Positions 14,237 through 23,305 are shown, numbered from the stretch's first letter. The stretch is 56,974 nucleotides of DNA from JAAZAI01 sp050942875 (GCA_050942875.1 JBMNOD010000013.1:1-56974); one strand, 5' to 3'. Notes: generated from the sequence alone by a model not told the origin. A program made the numbers and translations.

Positions 14237-14737
14237 TTACACTCTCCTTCTCTTGCGCTGGCGGCAGCCGTTGTGGGGAATCGGCGTGATGTCTTTGATG
14301 AGGGTGACGGCCATGCCGGCCGATGCGATGGCGCGGATGGCCGATTCGCGGCCTGCCCCGGCGCCCTGGACGCGGACCTCCACTTCGTTCATGCCCTTGG
14401 CCATGGCGGTGCGGGCGCATTCCTGCGCCACCATCGTGCCGGCGAAGGCCGTCGATTTGCGAGATCCCTTGAAACCGGCCTTGCCGGAGGAGCTCCACGC
14501 GATGACATTGCCGCGCGCGTCGGTGATGCAGCACTGCGTGTTGTTGAACGAGGCCGTGATGTGCACGATCCCGGCGGGGATCGTCCGCACGCGCTTCTTG
14601 CCCTTGGCATCCGTCGGAGCCGCGGCCGCCTGGCCGTCGTCGCCCATGACGATCGCCATGGCGTCCGTCTCGACGGAACTTTCCGCCGACGCGTCAACCG
14701 GCGTCTTTTCTGTTTTCTTGACTTCTTCTTCTGACAT
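14237..14737 (-). CDS. rpsK: 30S ribosomal protein S11 with an N-terminal extension
   Basis: Platform protein of the small subunit. The core begins at about residue 47 (RVRTIPAGIVHITASFNNTQ) and ends KDITPIPHNGCRQRKRRRV, matching S11 closely. The product is 166 aa against about 129 in E. coli. The extra about 45 residues are an acidic/alanine-rich, low-complexity tail (MSEEEVKKTEKTPVDASAE...) whose role is unknown. The start lies 12 bases after rpsM. Confidence 0.95.
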   Translation of the reverse strand: MSEEEVKKTEKTPVDASAESSVETDAMAIVMGDDGQAAAAPTDAKGKKRVRTIPAGIVHITASFNNTQCCITDARGNVIAWSSSGKAGFKGSRKSTAFAGTMVAQECARTAMAKGMNEVEVRVQGAGAGRESAIRAIASAGMAVTLIKDITPIPHNGCRQRKRRRV

Positions 14738-14749
14738 GGAAAATCCTCG

Positions 14750-15151
14750 TTACGACTTTGCCTTCATCGCCGAGCGCGCCGCCTTGTCGCGAACAGCGCC
14801 GATCGTGCGCTTGGCGCCCTTGCGGGTGCGCGCATTCGTCTTGGTGCGCTGGCCGCGGCAGGGGAGGCCCTTGCGGTGCCGGGTGCCCCGGTAGCTGCCA
14901 ATGCTGATCAGGCGGCGGATGTTCTGGGACACCTCGCGACGCAGGTCGCCTTCCACACGGAAGTTCTCCTGGATCACCGCGATGATCGCGCGAATCTCTT
15001 CGGCCGTCAGATCGTCCGCCTGCTTCGCAGGATCGATCTCCGCCATTTCAAGAATCATTTTTGCCCTTGTGGGGCCAATCCCGTGGATGTAGCGCAACGA
15101 ATACTCAATGCGCTTCTTGCCGGGGATGTCAATACCCATTAGTCTCGGCAT
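14750..15151 (-). CDS. rpsM: 30S ribosomal protein S13
   Basis: Head protein of the small subunit that contacts the P-site tRNA and L5. The 133-aa product starts MPRLMGIDIPGKKRIEYSL, has the HIGIGPTRA-type helix-two-turn-helix (YIHGIGPTRAKMIL) and the GLPCRGQRTKTNARTRKG tail. The ATG at 15149-15151 is placed after a TAAGGAG in which the rpmJ stop is part of the ribosome-binding site, so longer starts upstream are rejected. Confidence 0.97.
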   Translation of the reverse strand: MPRLMGIDIPGKKRIEYSLRYIHGIGPTRAKMILEMAEIDPAKQADDLTAEEIRAIIAVIQENFRVEGDLRREVSQNIRRLISIGSYRGTRHRKGLPCRGQRTKTNARTRKGAKRTIGAVRDKAARSAMKAKS

Positions 15152-15162
15152 TCCAGAACTCC

Positions 15163-15276
15163 TTAGCCCTGCCTCTGTTTGTGACGCGGATTCGTGCAGA
15201 TGACCCGCACAATCCCGCGGCGGCGGACGACTTTGCAGCGTTCGCACACTCGCTTTACTGAACTTCGCACCTTCAT
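15163..15276 (-). CDS. rpmJ: 50S ribosomal protein L36
   Basis: A 37-aa product that starts MKVRSSVKRVCERCKVVRRR and ends NPRHKQRQG. It has the zinc-ribbon ligands C11 and C14, C27 and H32, so it is the zinc-binding (C+) form. It leads the alpha operon; an AGGAG sits 7 bases before the ATG at 15274-15276. Its stop codon forms the beginning of the rpsM ribosome-binding site. Confidence 0.95.
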   Translation of the reverse strand: MKVRSSVKRVCERCKVVRRRGIVRVICTNPRHKQRQG

Positions 15277-15654
15277 CGGTGGTCTCCTGTGATTTGGAAA
15301 AGAAGGTTAGATTACACAAAACCACCCCCCTCTGTCCAGCGAAAAAAAATAAAAAAATATTTTTGCTGTCTTGGCTGCAAAAAAATATTTTTTTCGCCAG
15401 TCTTCCATGACGTAGGACCAGTCGTCGTCCAATTTCACGCACGACCACAGGTTGAATCCGCAGCCTTCGGGATGCCCTATTTCCTTTTTTTATTTTAGGG
15501 GGGTCTGTCTTTTAGGGGGGTCTGTCTTCCCCCTATTCCCCTTTTTTGGGGTCTGTCCCCTATTTTCCTTTCAGGCGTAGAACTTTGGCAATAAAGGATG
15601 GATGGGCACGCGGTGCCCGCCCACGGGAGGGCTTTTGGGGAGTTAGATCGTCAA
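15277..15654. promoter_or_regulatory. Upstream region of the alpha operon, AT-rich block and GGGGTCTGTC repeats
   Basis: No gene seen. On the - strand a TAATCT (complement of 15309-15314) is a plausible -10 for rpmJ. Behind it lie two AT blocks of AAAAAATATTTTTT type (about 15345-15360 and 15379-15395) that could act as UP elements. At 15496-15570 three copies of GGGGTCTGTC occur, the last one GGGGTCTGTCCCCTATTTTCC. They belong to the repeat family also present at about 1367, 27570, 42757, 46695, 46930 and 56250. Confidence 0.5.
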
Positions 15655-18600
15655 TCAGTGCGCTTCGAGCCAGTTGCGCCCGACGCCGATGTCGACCTGG
15701 AGCGGAACGGCGAGCGTCATGACGCCGGTCATGCTGCGGCGGATCATGTCGACGACGACGTCGATTTCGTCGGTCGGCGCGTCGAAGACGAGCTCGTCGT
15801 GGACTTGCAACACGAGGCGCGTCTTGAGCCTGCGCCGCTGGAGCTCGCCGTGGACTTCGACCATGGCGAGCTTGATGAGGTCGGCGGCGCTGCCTTGCAC
15901 GGGGGTGTTGATCGCCGCGCGTTCGGCGGCGGCGCGCACCGTGGCGTTGCGCGACTGGATGTCGCGCAGCGGACGGCGGCGGCCGAGCAGCGTGGTCACG
16001 TACCCCTTTTCGGCCGCGCCGGCGATCGTTTCGTCCATGTACCGCTTGACGCCGGGGTAGAGGTCGAAGTAGGTCTTGATCAGCTCGTCCGCCTTGGTCC
16101 GGGTCGTCCCGAGGCGCTGGGCGAGGCCGAAGGCGGAGATGCCGTAGATGATGCCGAAGTTGACCATCTTGCAGTGCGCGCGCATCTCCTTCGTGACTTC
16201 GGCCGCCGGCACGCCGTAGACGCGCGACGCCGTGTCGGCGTGGATGTCCTGGTTCGCCTGGAACGCCGCAATCATCCCTTCGTCGCCGCTGAGCGACGCC
16301 ATCATGCGCAGCTCGATTTGCGAGTAGTCGGCGGCGACGAGGCGGTGGTCGTCGTCGCGCGCGACGAACGCCTCGCGGATGCGGCGGCCGCGTTCGGTCC
16401 GGATCGGGATGTTCTGGAGGTTGGGGTTGTCCGAGGACAGCCGCCCCGTCTCGGTCAGCGCCTGGTTGAACCGCGTGTGGATGCGTCCGGTGCGCGGGTC
16501 GATGCAGCGCGGCAGCTTGTCCACGTAGGTCGAACGGAGCTTGGCGGCGGCGCGGTAGTCGAGGACCTTCGAGACGATCGGGTGCGTCGAGACGATGTCC
16601 TGCAAGACCTCTTCGCTGGTGGACAGCCGCCCGAGGGACGTCTTGCCGCCGGCGGGCAGTTTGAGGTCTTCGAAAAGCACCTTGGCGAGCTGCTGGCTGG
16701 AGGCGATGTTGAATTCGCCCCCGGCCATCGTGTGGATGTCGTGTTCGAGGGTCGCGATTTCGTCGTTCAATTCATCGCTGGCCTCCATCAAGGTGCTGGG
16801 GTCGAGGCGGATGCCCTCGCTCTCCATGTCGAGCAACACTCGGATGAGGGGGTTTTCGCAACGTTCGAGCGCCGGCTCCGCGCCGGCGGCGCGGACGAGC
16901 GGCAGCAGCGTTTCGTGGAGCTGCAGCGTGACGTCCGCGTCTTCCGCGGCATACTCCGCCGCGCGCGCGACATCGACTTCGTCCATCGTGACCTGCCTTT
17001 TGCCGCGTTCGCCGATGAGGTTGGTGATGGGGATGGGGTTGTAGCGCAGGAACTCGCGGGCCAGCGGGTCGAGGCCGTGGCGCGAGGCGGGGTCGTAGAC
17101 GTAGTGCGCCAGCATGGAGTCCGAGAGGCGTCCGGCGACTTCGATGCCCGCCTTGCGCAGCACATGCAGGTCGTACTTGAGGTTGTGGCCGATTTTGGCG
17201 ATCGACGCATTTCCGAACACGCCCGAAAGCAGTTCCACGACTGTCGCCAGCGAGGGCAGGGCGGGCTTTTTGGCTTCCTTTTCATCGGAAGCGCCTGGCG
17301 TGCTTGATGCGTCCGGCGCGGCGCCAAAGTCGAAGCAGAGCTGTTCGCCCTTGGGCGGCGCGGACTCCTTTGCCGCCACGGCGGCGAACAGCGGCAGTTC
17401 GTCTGCCTCGGACGCCTGCGTGCGTGCCGTCGGCGGCGCGACCGGCACGTACCAGGCTTCGTGCGGCACGATGGCGAAGGCGATGCCGACGAGGTCGGCG
17501 TCGCGCGGGTCGAGTCCGGTCGTCTCGGTGTCGAATGCAAAGGCTTTCGCCGCCGAGAGCTTTTCCGCCAGCTTGGCGATCTTGGCTTCCGTGTCGCAGA
17601 GCTCGTAGCGGTGTGGCACGGTCTCGACCGTGGCCCAGTTGCTGACGATTTCCCCGCCTTCGGGCGCGGCGGCGGCTGAGGCGTCTGTTTCGGCGGCGGC
17701 GTCCGCCTTCGGTTGCGCCGGGCGGGATGCGGGCTGCGCGGCGTCAGGCGACGGCGCGGGAGCGGAGGGCGCCACCGTGGCGGCGGCGCCGAGGAGCAGC
17801 TTGTCGAGGACGGTGCGCAGTTCGTACTGGACGCAGAAGGCGGTCAGCGCCTCGGCGTCCGGCTCGCGCCGGCGCAGGTCGTCGAACGTCACGTCCAGCG
17901 GCGCGTCGCGGCGGATTTCCGCGAGCCATCGCGAGAGGCGCGCCTTGTCCGCGTGTTCGGCGACGCGCTCGGCGAGCTTGCCGCCGAGTTCGGAGGCGTG
18001 GGCGAGGATGTTGTCGAGGCTGCCGTACCGGGAGAGGAGCTGGACGGCCGTCTTGGGGCCGACGCCGGGGATGCCGGGGATGTTGTCCGACGAATCGCCG
18101 GCGATGCCAAGCAGATCGATCATCTGCCCGGGCGAGGCGACGCCCCATTCCTCGCTGACGCGCGCGGCGTCGTAGAGCTGGTTCCCCGTCTGCCCCTTGC
18201 CCGGGGGGCGGCAGAGCAGGGTGTGGTCGTTGACGAGCTGCGCGATGTCCTTGTCGGGCGTCACCAGCCACGTCGTGGCGCCTTCGCGCTCGCCGAGGGC
18301 GGCGAGCGTCCCCATGAGGTCGTCGGCCTCGAAGCCTTCGACGCGCAAAAACGGGATGTTCATGGCCTTGGCGAACGCCTCGGCCATCGGGATGGAGGCG
18401 GCGATGTCCTCGGGCAGTTTTTCGCGCTTGGCCTTGTATTCGGGGTAGCGCTCGTGGCGGAACGTCGGCGACGTGTCCATGACGAGCGCGAGGTGGGTGG
18501 CCTTGTTGTCGAGGGCCATTTCGCCCACCAGCATGGCGAAGATGTGGATGGCGGAGGTGTTGATGCCTGTGGAGGTCATCCGCGGACGGCTCATGAACGC

Positions 18601-18666
18601 GAAATGGCCGCGGTAGAGCAGCGGCATCACGTCCATGACAACGAGTTTTTTTTCAGGGGCGTTCAT
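15655..18666 (-). CDS. polA: DNA polymerase I
   Basis: Repair and Okazaki-fragment-processing polymerase. The 1003-aa product has all three domains. The 5' nuclease (residues about 1-300) has VEGFEADDLMGTLA and GIAGDSSDNIPGIPGVGPKT. The 3'-5' exonuclease has FAFDTETTGLDP at about 376-387, so the D-x-E ligands are present and proofreading is probably intact. The polymerase has motif A VAADYSQIELR, the O-helix KMVNFGIIYGIS and motif C LQVHDELVF (about 952-960). An Ala/Pro-rich linker at about 300-345 makes it longer than the E. coli enzyme (928 aa). It is divergent from the rnf operon. Confidence 0.96.
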   Translation of the reverse strand: MNAPEKKLVVMDVMPLLYRGHFAFMSRPRMTSTGINTSAIHIFAMLVGEMALDNKATHLALVMDTSPTFRHERYPEYKAKREKLPEDIAASIPMAEAFAKAMNIPFLRVEGFEADDLMGTLAALGEREGATTWLVTPDKDIAQLVNDHTLLCRPPGKGQTGNQLYDAARVSEEWGVASPGQMIDLLGIAGDSSDNIPGIPGVGPKTAVQLLSRYGSLDNILAHASELGGKLAERVAEHADKARLSRWLAEIRRDAPLDVTFDDLRRREPDAEALTAFCVQYELRTVLDKLLLGAAATVAPSAPAPSPDAAQPASRPAQPKADAAAETDASAAAAPEGGEIVSNWATVETVPHRYELCDTEAKIAKLAEKLSAAKAFAFDTETTGLDPRDADLVGIAFAIVPHEAWYVPVAPPTARTQASEADELPLFAAVAAKESAPPKGEQLCFDFGAAPDASSTPGASDEKEAKKPALPSLATVVELLSGVFGNASIAKIGHNLKYDLHVLRKAGIEVAGRLSDSMLAHYVYDPASRHGLDPLAREFLRYNPIPITNLIGERGKRQVTMDEVDVARAAEYAAEDADVTLQLHETLLPLVRAAGAEPALERCENPLIRVLLDMESEGIRLDPSTLMEASDELNDEIATLEHDIHTMAGGEFNIASSQQLAKVLFEDLKLPAGGKTSLGRLSTSEEVLQDIVSTHPIVSKVLDYRAAAKLRSTYVDKLPRCIDPRTGRIHTRFNQALTETGRLSSDNPNLQNIPIRTERGRRIREAFVARDDDHRLVAADYSQIELRMMASLSGDEGMIAAFQANQDIHADTASRVYGVPAAEVTKEMRAHCKMVNFGIIYGISAFGLAQRLGTTRTKADELIKTYFDLYPGVKRYMDETIAGAAEKGYVTTLLGRRRPLRDIQSRNATVRAAAERAAINTPVQGSAADLIKLAMVEVHGELQRRRLKTRLVLQVHDELVFDAPTDEIDVVVDMIRRSMTGVMTLAVPLQVDIGVGRNWLEAH

Positions 18667-18724
18667 GTGGCCTTCATTCTATACCTTAATCTGTCTGACC
18701 GCAAGGCAGGATTTGAGTTTTAGG

Positions 18725-18753
18725 TTGCTTTTTTGGCGGGTACGAATTAAAAT
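18725..18753 (+). promoter_or_regulatory. Sigma-70-type promoter of the rnf operon
   Basis: TTGCTT (18725-18730), 17-base spacer, TAAAAT (18748-18753). The start would be about 18760 and the leader about 24 bases. CGGAG then precedes rnfA by 5 bases. It is placed in the 117-base gap between divergent polA and rnfA. Confidence 0.6.
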
Positions 18754-18783
18754 AACGGGCTGATTTTTTGAAACGGAGTAAAA

Positions 18784-19356
18784 ATGGAATACGTCCTGCT
18801 GATCATTGGCGCTGTTTTTGTCAACAACTTCGTGTTGTCCCGTTTTCTGGGCATCTGTCCGTTCCTGGGCGTGTCCCGCAAGATCCAGACGGCGCTGGGC
18901 ATGTCGGGGGCCGTGATCTTCGTGATGACGGCGGCCGCGGCCGTCACCTGGTGCCTCGACTGGTTTGTCCTGAAGCCCCTGGGCATCGAGTACATGCAGA
19001 CGATCGCCTTCATCCTGGTGATCGCGGCGTTCGTGCAGATCCTCGACATCGTGATGAAGCGCTTCCTGCCGCCGCTGCATGCGGCGCTGGGCATCTACCT
19101 GCCGTTGATCACGACGAACTGCGCCGTGCTGGGCGTGGCGGTGATGAACGCGCGGGAGGGGAGCGGCTTTTTGAAGTCGGTGGTCTTCTCCTTTTCCGCC
19201 GCCCTGGGCTTCTCGATGGCGCTGCTGATCTTCGCCGGCATCCGCGAACGGCTGGACCACGCCGATCCGCCGAAGGCCTTCCGGGGCTTTGCGCTGGCGC
19301 TGGTGACGGCGGGGCTCCTTTCGCTGGCTTTCATGGGCTTCAGCGGTCTCGTCTAA
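18784..19356 (+). CDS. rnfA: Rnf complex subunit A (ion-translocating electron transport)
   Basis: Integral membrane subunit of the ferredoxin:NAD+ oxidoreductase (Rnf), which couples electron transfer to Na+ or H+ export. The 190-aa product has six hydrophobic segments and the RnfA/NqrE signatures VNNFVLSRFLGICPFLGVS and LPLITTNCAVLGVAV, each with the conserved Cys that coordinates the intramembrane iron-sulphur centre. It is homologous to RnfE, with inverted topology. It opens a six-gene operon in the order A-B-C-D-G-E. The order differs from the clostridial C-D-G-E-A-B order. Confidence 0.96.
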   Translation: MEYVLLIIGAVFVNNFVLSRFLGICPFLGVSRKIQTALGMSGAVIFVMTAAAAVTWCLDWFVLKPLGIEYMQTIAFILVIAAFVQILDIVMKRFLPPLHAALGIYLPLITTNCAVLGVAVMNAREGSGFLKSVVFSFSAALGFSMALLIFAGIRERLDHADPPKAFRGFALALVTAGLLSLAFMGFSGLV

Positions 19357-19381
19357 CCTCATTTCGGAGTCTGTTTCCACC

Positions 19382-20176
19382 ATGAGCACAATTTTCATCA
19401 CCACGCTGGCCCTCACGCTGATCGGTCTCGTCTGCGGCGTTGCGCTGGCGGTCGTCGCCAAGAAATTCGCCGTGCAGGAAGATGCGCGGATCGCCGAAGT
19501 CGAAGCGGCGCTGCCGGGCGCCAACTGCGGCGGCTGCGGCTATCCGGGCTGCTCGGGCTACGCGAAGGCGATCGTCGAGGACGGCGCGCCGATCAACAAG
19601 TGCGGCCCCGGCGGCGCGTCGAGCGTCGAGCGGATCGGCCGTCTGCTCGGGCGCGAGGCCGCGGCGCCGGAGCCGGTCATGGCGTTCATCCGGTGCGCGG
19701 GCGACCGCGCCGCCGCGTTGCGGAGCAGCGTCTACAACGGCGTGACCGACTGCGCGGCGGCGCAGATCGTGGCGGGCGGCTGGAAGGAGTGCCAGTACGG
19801 CTGCCTGGGCTTTGGAAGCTGCGCCCGCGCGTGCGAGTTCGGCGCCATCGTCATCCGCAACGGCCTCGCCGTCGTCGATCCGGCGCGTTGCACGGGCTGC
19901 GGCCGGTGCGTGACGAAGTGCCCGCGCAATCTGATCGTCATCGTGCCGGTCAAGCACCGCGTCCATGTGCGCTGCAATTCGCCCGAGAAGGGCGCCGTCG
20001 TCCGCAAGTCGTGCTCTTCCGGCTGCATCGGCTGCGGCCTGTGCGTCAAGGCCGAGGGCGGGGCGTCCATGCGCATGGACGGCGCGCTCGCGCGCGTCGA
20101 CTACGACAAGCCCCCCGTGGAGAACGAGGCCGTCGCGACGCGCTGCCCGACGAAGAACATTGTGAAACTCCCGTGA
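19382..20176 (+). CDS. rnfB: Rnf complex subunit B, ferredoxin-like electron entry subunit
   Basis: Accepts electrons from reduced ferredoxin. The 264-aa protein has an N-terminal TM anchor (about 3-26). A four-Cys cluster domain follows (ANCGGCGYPGCSGY ... C74). A two-cluster ferredoxin domain comes next (C137, C141, C147, C151 and CTGCGRCVTKCP at 170-181). A C-terminal extension resembles a second two-cluster ferredoxin fold. In this last fold only one ligand set is intact (C215, C218, C221 with C255-P). The Cys that should follow C221 is Glu225 and the second C-x2-C-x2-C is replaced by KPPVENEAVATR, so one cluster appears lost. Confidence 0.95.
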   Translation: MSTIFITTLALTLIGLVCGVALAVVAKKFAVQEDARIAEVEAALPGANCGGCGYPGCSGYAKAIVEDGAPINKCGPGGASSVERIGRLLGREAAAPEPVMAFIRCAGDRAAALRSSVYNGVTDCAAAQIVAGGWKECQYGCLGFGSCARACEFGAIVIRNGLAVVDPARCTGCGRCVTKCPRNLIVIVPVKHRVHVRCNSPEKGAVVRKSCSSGCIGCGLCVKAEGGASMRMDGALARVDYDKPPVENEAVATRCPTKNIVKLP

Positions 20177-20189
20177 GGCCGACCCGTCT

Positions 20190-21566
20190 ATGAAAGTTCT
20201 CAAGTCCCCTCGTATGTTCCGCGGCGGCGTCCATCCGCCCGAAAAGAAGGATCTCTCCAGCCAGCCGCCGATCGTCGCGCTGCCCGTCCCGGCCGTCCTG
20301 AAGGTGCCGCTGGTGCAGCATCTCGGCGCGCCGGCCAAGGCCGTCGTCGAGGTTGGCGCGACCGTGAAGCGCGGCGACATGATCGGCGTCGCGCAGGGGT
20401 TCGTGTCGTCCCCGGTCCACGCGCCGACGTCCGGCGTCGTCAAGGGGTTCGAGATGCGCCCCGGCGCCGTGGGCCGCCTGGTGCAGCACTGCGTGATCGA
20501 GGCCGACGGCCTCGACGCGCGTTCGGAGGTCCTGCAGCCGCTTCCCGACTGGGCGGCGCGCTCCACGCAGGAGCTGATCGACCGCATCGCCGAAGCGGGC
20601 ATCGTGGGCATGGGCGGCGCGGGCTTCCCGACGCACGTCAAGGTCGCCCCGCCGCCGGACAAGCCGATCCACACGCTCATCGTCAACGGCGCGGAGTGCG
20701 AGCCGTACCTCACCTCCGACCATCGCACGATGCTCGAGCGCACGGCCGACATCTGGGAGGGGATTCGCATCCAGCGCCAGATCCTCGGCGCGAAGCAGGT
20801 CTGGATCTGCATCGAAGAGAACAAGCCCGACGCGATCGAGGCGTTTTCGAAGGTCGAGAGCGACGACGACGTCGGCGTCGTCGTCCTGAAGACCTTCTAT
20901 CCCCACGGCAGCGAAAAGCAGCAGATTTGGGCGACGCTGGGCGTCGAGGTGCCTTCCGGCGGCCTTCCGGCCGATGTGGGCTGCCTCGTCGAGAACGTCG
21001 GCACGCTCGTCGCCATCCAGGAGGCCGTCGTCAAGGGCTGGCCGCTGGATTCGCGCTGCGTCACCGTGACGGGCGAGTGCATCCGGAACCCCGGGAACTT
21101 CCATGTGCGCTGCGGCATGGCCTACGCCGACCTCATCGCCGCCGCGGGCGGCTGCCGCACGCCGCCGCACAAGCTCGTTTCGGGCGGCCCGATGATGGGC
21201 TTCGCCGTCGCCAACGCGGACGTCGTGGTCACGAAGACGACGTCCGGCATTGTGGCGCTCGACGCGTCGCACGCGGCGGCGTATTCGTCGATGCCGTGCA
21301 TCAGTTGCGGCCGCTGCAACCACGTCTGCCCGATGCGCCTGCTCCCCTCGGAGATGTCGTGCGCGATCGAGGCGGACGACATCGACCAGGCGATCGATCT
21401 GCACGTTGCGGATTGCTACGAATGCGGCTGCTGCAGCTACGTCTGCCCGTCGCACCGTCCGCTGGTACAGCATTTCAGAAGGGCCAAGGGCGAGCTGGCC
21501 GCCCGTCGCGCCAAGGCGCGCGCCGAGGCCCAGGCCAAAGCCAAGGCCGAGGAGAGCAAATCGTGA
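20190..21566 (+). CDS. rnfC: Rnf complex subunit C, NADH-binding
   Basis: Peripheral subunit that passes electrons to NAD+. The 458-aa protein begins with the RnfC barrel (FRGGVHPPEKKDLS, a biotinyl/lipoyl-like turn at SSPVHAPTSGVVKG). It continues with the NADH/FMN-binding SLBB region (GIVGMGGAGFPTHVK, LIVNGAECEPYLTSD). It ends with two 4Fe-4S motifs, CISCGRCNHVCPMRL and CYECGCCSYVCPSHRPL. The Lys/Ala-rich tail is short. The stop overlaps the rnfD GTG by four bases. Confidence 0.96.
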   Translation: MKVLKSPRMFRGGVHPPEKKDLSSQPPIVALPVPAVLKVPLVQHLGAPAKAVVEVGATVKRGDMIGVAQGFVSSPVHAPTSGVVKGFEMRPGAVGRLVQHCVIEADGLDARSEVLQPLPDWAARSTQELIDRIAEAGIVGMGGAGFPTHVKVAPPPDKPIHTLIVNGAECEPYLTSDHRTMLERTADIWEGIRIQRQILGAKQVWICIEENKPDAIEAFSKVESDDDVGVVVLKTFYPHGSEKQQIWATLGVEVPSGGLPADVGCLVENVGTLVAIQEAVVKGWPLDSRCVTVTGECIRNPGNFHVRCGMAYADLIAAAGGCRTPPHKLVSGGPMMGFAVANADVVVTKTTSGIVALDASHAAAYSSMPCISCGRCNHVCPMRLLPSEMSCAIEADDIDQAIDLHVADCYECGCCSYVCPSHRPLVQHFRRAKGELAARRAKARAEAQAKAKAEESKS

Positions 21567-22747
21567 GCGACAAGACCCCCACACCCCCCGCCGCCGCGCC
21601 CGCGGCCGCCCCCGAGCCGAAGCCCGCGGCGGCGTCGAAGCCCGCCGCCGCCCCTGCGCCGCTCATCCGCAAGGATCCCGAGGCGATCCTGACCACCAGC
21701 TCGTCGCCGCACATCCACAGCGGCGCGAGCGTCCCCAGGATCATGCGCGACGTGGTGATCTCGCTGGCGCCCTGCACGCTGGCCGCGATCCATTTCTTCG
21801 GCTGGCGCGCGTTGCTGCTCGTCGTCGTCTGCATCGCCGTTTCCGTCGGGACGGAGTGGCTCTGCCGCCGGCTCATGAAGCGCGACAACACGATCCACGA
21901 CTTCAGCGCCGTCGTCACGGGCCTGCTGCTCGCGCTGACGCTGCCGGTCGGCCTGCCGCTCTGGCAGGCGATCCTCGGCTCGGTCTTCGCGATCGCCATC
22001 GCCAAGCAGCTCTACGGCGGCCTGGGCTACAACCCCTTCAACCCCGCCCTCGCGGCGCGCGCCTTCATGCTCGTTTCCTTCACCGCCACGATGACGGCCT
22101 GGACGCCGAGCGCGTGGCTCGCCGAGTCGAAGGACAACCCCTTCTCCGGGCCGAAGCTGGAAAAGGCCGAGGCCGCCGCCGACGCCACGACGACCGCCAC
22201 GCCGCTGGGCATCGTGAAGGAGGGGACGAAGTCCAACGTCAAGGCGTGCGAAACCTTCGAGTACACGCCTGAAGTCCGCCGCCGCCTCTTCTTCGGCAAC
22301 GTCAACGGCAGCATCGGCGAGACCTCGGCGCTGGCGATCCTGATCGGGTTCGCGTATCTGCTCTTCCGCCGCGTGATCACGTGGCACATCACCGTGTCCT
22401 ACTTGGGCGCGATGGCGGTGTTCGCCCTCGCGCTCCAGCGTTTCGCGCCGCTTGTGGCGATGCCCGTGGACTTCCACCTGCTCGCCGGCGGCGCGCTCTT
22501 CGGCGCCGTGTTCATGGCGACGGACATGGTCACGACGCCCATCACCCGCTGGGGCCATGTGGTCTTCGGCATCGGGTGCGGACTGCTGACGATGATCATC
22601 CGCGTCGTCCCCGGCGGCTCCTATCCCGAAGGCGTCACGTTTGCGATTCTCATCATGTGCGCGCTCACGCCGCTGATCAACCGCGCGACGCGCTACCAGC
22701 GCTGGGGCGTCGGCCGACGCGCCAACGTCAGAAAGGCGGCTCCATGA
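21563..22747 (+). CDS. rnfD: Rnf complex subunit D, flavin-bearing membrane subunit
   Basis: Membrane subunit with covalently bound FMN, part of the ion path. GTG 21563 overlaps the rnfC stop (GTGA), with GAGGAG 6 bases upstream. The longer frame beginning in rnfC is rejected. The N-terminus is Pro/Ala-rich and about 40 residues longer than usual. Conserved elements include SSPHIHSGASVPRIMRDVV, LTLPVGLPLWQAILG, GLGYNPFNPALAARAF and the flavinylation region FMATDMVTTPITRWG, where Thr carries the FMN in relatives. The end overlaps rnfG by ATGA. Confidence 0.95.
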   Translation: MSDKTPTPPAAAPAAAPEPKPAAASKPAAAPAPLIRKDPEAILTTSSSPHIHSGASVPRIMRDVVISLAPCTLAAIHFFGWRALLLVVVCIAVSVGTEWLCRRLMKRDNTIHDFSAVVTGLLLALTLPVGLPLWQAILGSVFAIAIAKQLYGGLGYNPFNPALAARAFMLVSFTATMTAWTPSAWLAESKDNPFSGPKLEKAEAAADATTTATPLGIVKEGTKSNVKACETFEYTPEVRRRLFFGNVNGSIGETSALAILIGFAYLLFRRVITWHITVSYLGAMAVFALALQRFAPLVAMPVDFHLLAGGALFGAVFMATDMVTTPITRWGHVVFGIGCGLLTMIIRVVPGGSYPEGVTFAILIMCALTPLINRATRYQRWGVGRRANVRKAAP

Positions 22748-23304
22748 ACGATTCCCTTCGACTTGTCGTTGTTCTCACCGCGGTCTGCCTGATCTCGGCG
22801 CTGCTTGTGGCCGTCGCCAACGAGATCACGCGCGAACCCATCCAAAAGGCCAAGGAACGCCAGAATCGCGAGGCCATCCTCGCCGTGCAGCCGGAAGGCG
22901 CTTCGGCTCCCGTCTCCAACGACGTCCAGGTGGCCGGCGTCTCGCCCGACGGCGGCGCGACGGTGTATTACGCCACGGACAAAGGCTACGCCTTCAAGAT
23001 GGTCGCCCCCAACGGCTACGCCGGCCCGATCGAGCTGATGCTGGGTTTCACGAAGGACGGCCGGTTCTGGAGCTATCGCGTGCTCTCGGATTCGGAGACG
23101 CCCGGGCTTGGCTCCCATATCAAGGACAGCTTCCTCGACCACGTCAAGGAACGGTCGGTCACGGGGACGAACTGGAAGACCACGAAGGACGGCGGCGACA
23201 TCGTTCCGATCACCGCCGCGACGATTTCGTCGCGCGCGGTCTGCGACGCCATCGCCCGCGGCGCCCGGGTTTACGACGCCATTCAGCAGCAGGAGGGCCG
23301 CTAG
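22744..23304 (+). CDS. rnfG: Rnf complex subunit G, periplasmic FMN-binding subunit
   Basis: A 186-aa product with one N-terminal TM helix (LRLVVVLTAVCLISALLVAV) and an extracytoplasmic FMN-binding domain. The attachment motif reads PITAATISS near the C-terminus. Relatives usually have S/T-G-A-T, so the Gly is replaced by Ala while the acceptor Thr is kept. ETPGLG, another family hallmark, is present in the middle. ATG 22744 overlaps the rnfD stop. Confidence 0.93.
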   Translation: MNDSLRLVVVLTAVCLISALLVAVANEITREPIQKAKERQNREAILAVQPEGASAPVSNDVQVAGVSPDGGATVYYATDKGYAFKMVAPNGYAGPIELMLGFTKDGRFWSYRVLSDSETPGLGSHIKDSFLDHVKERSVTGTNWKTTKDGGDIVPITAATISSRAVCDAIARGARVYDAIQQQEGR

Positions 23305-23305
23305 C

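Noticed and set aside
15598..17307. Open frame of about 569 codons on the plus strand opposite polA
   Set aside because: Same composition artefact; polA on the other strand has complete exonuclease and polymerase motifs.
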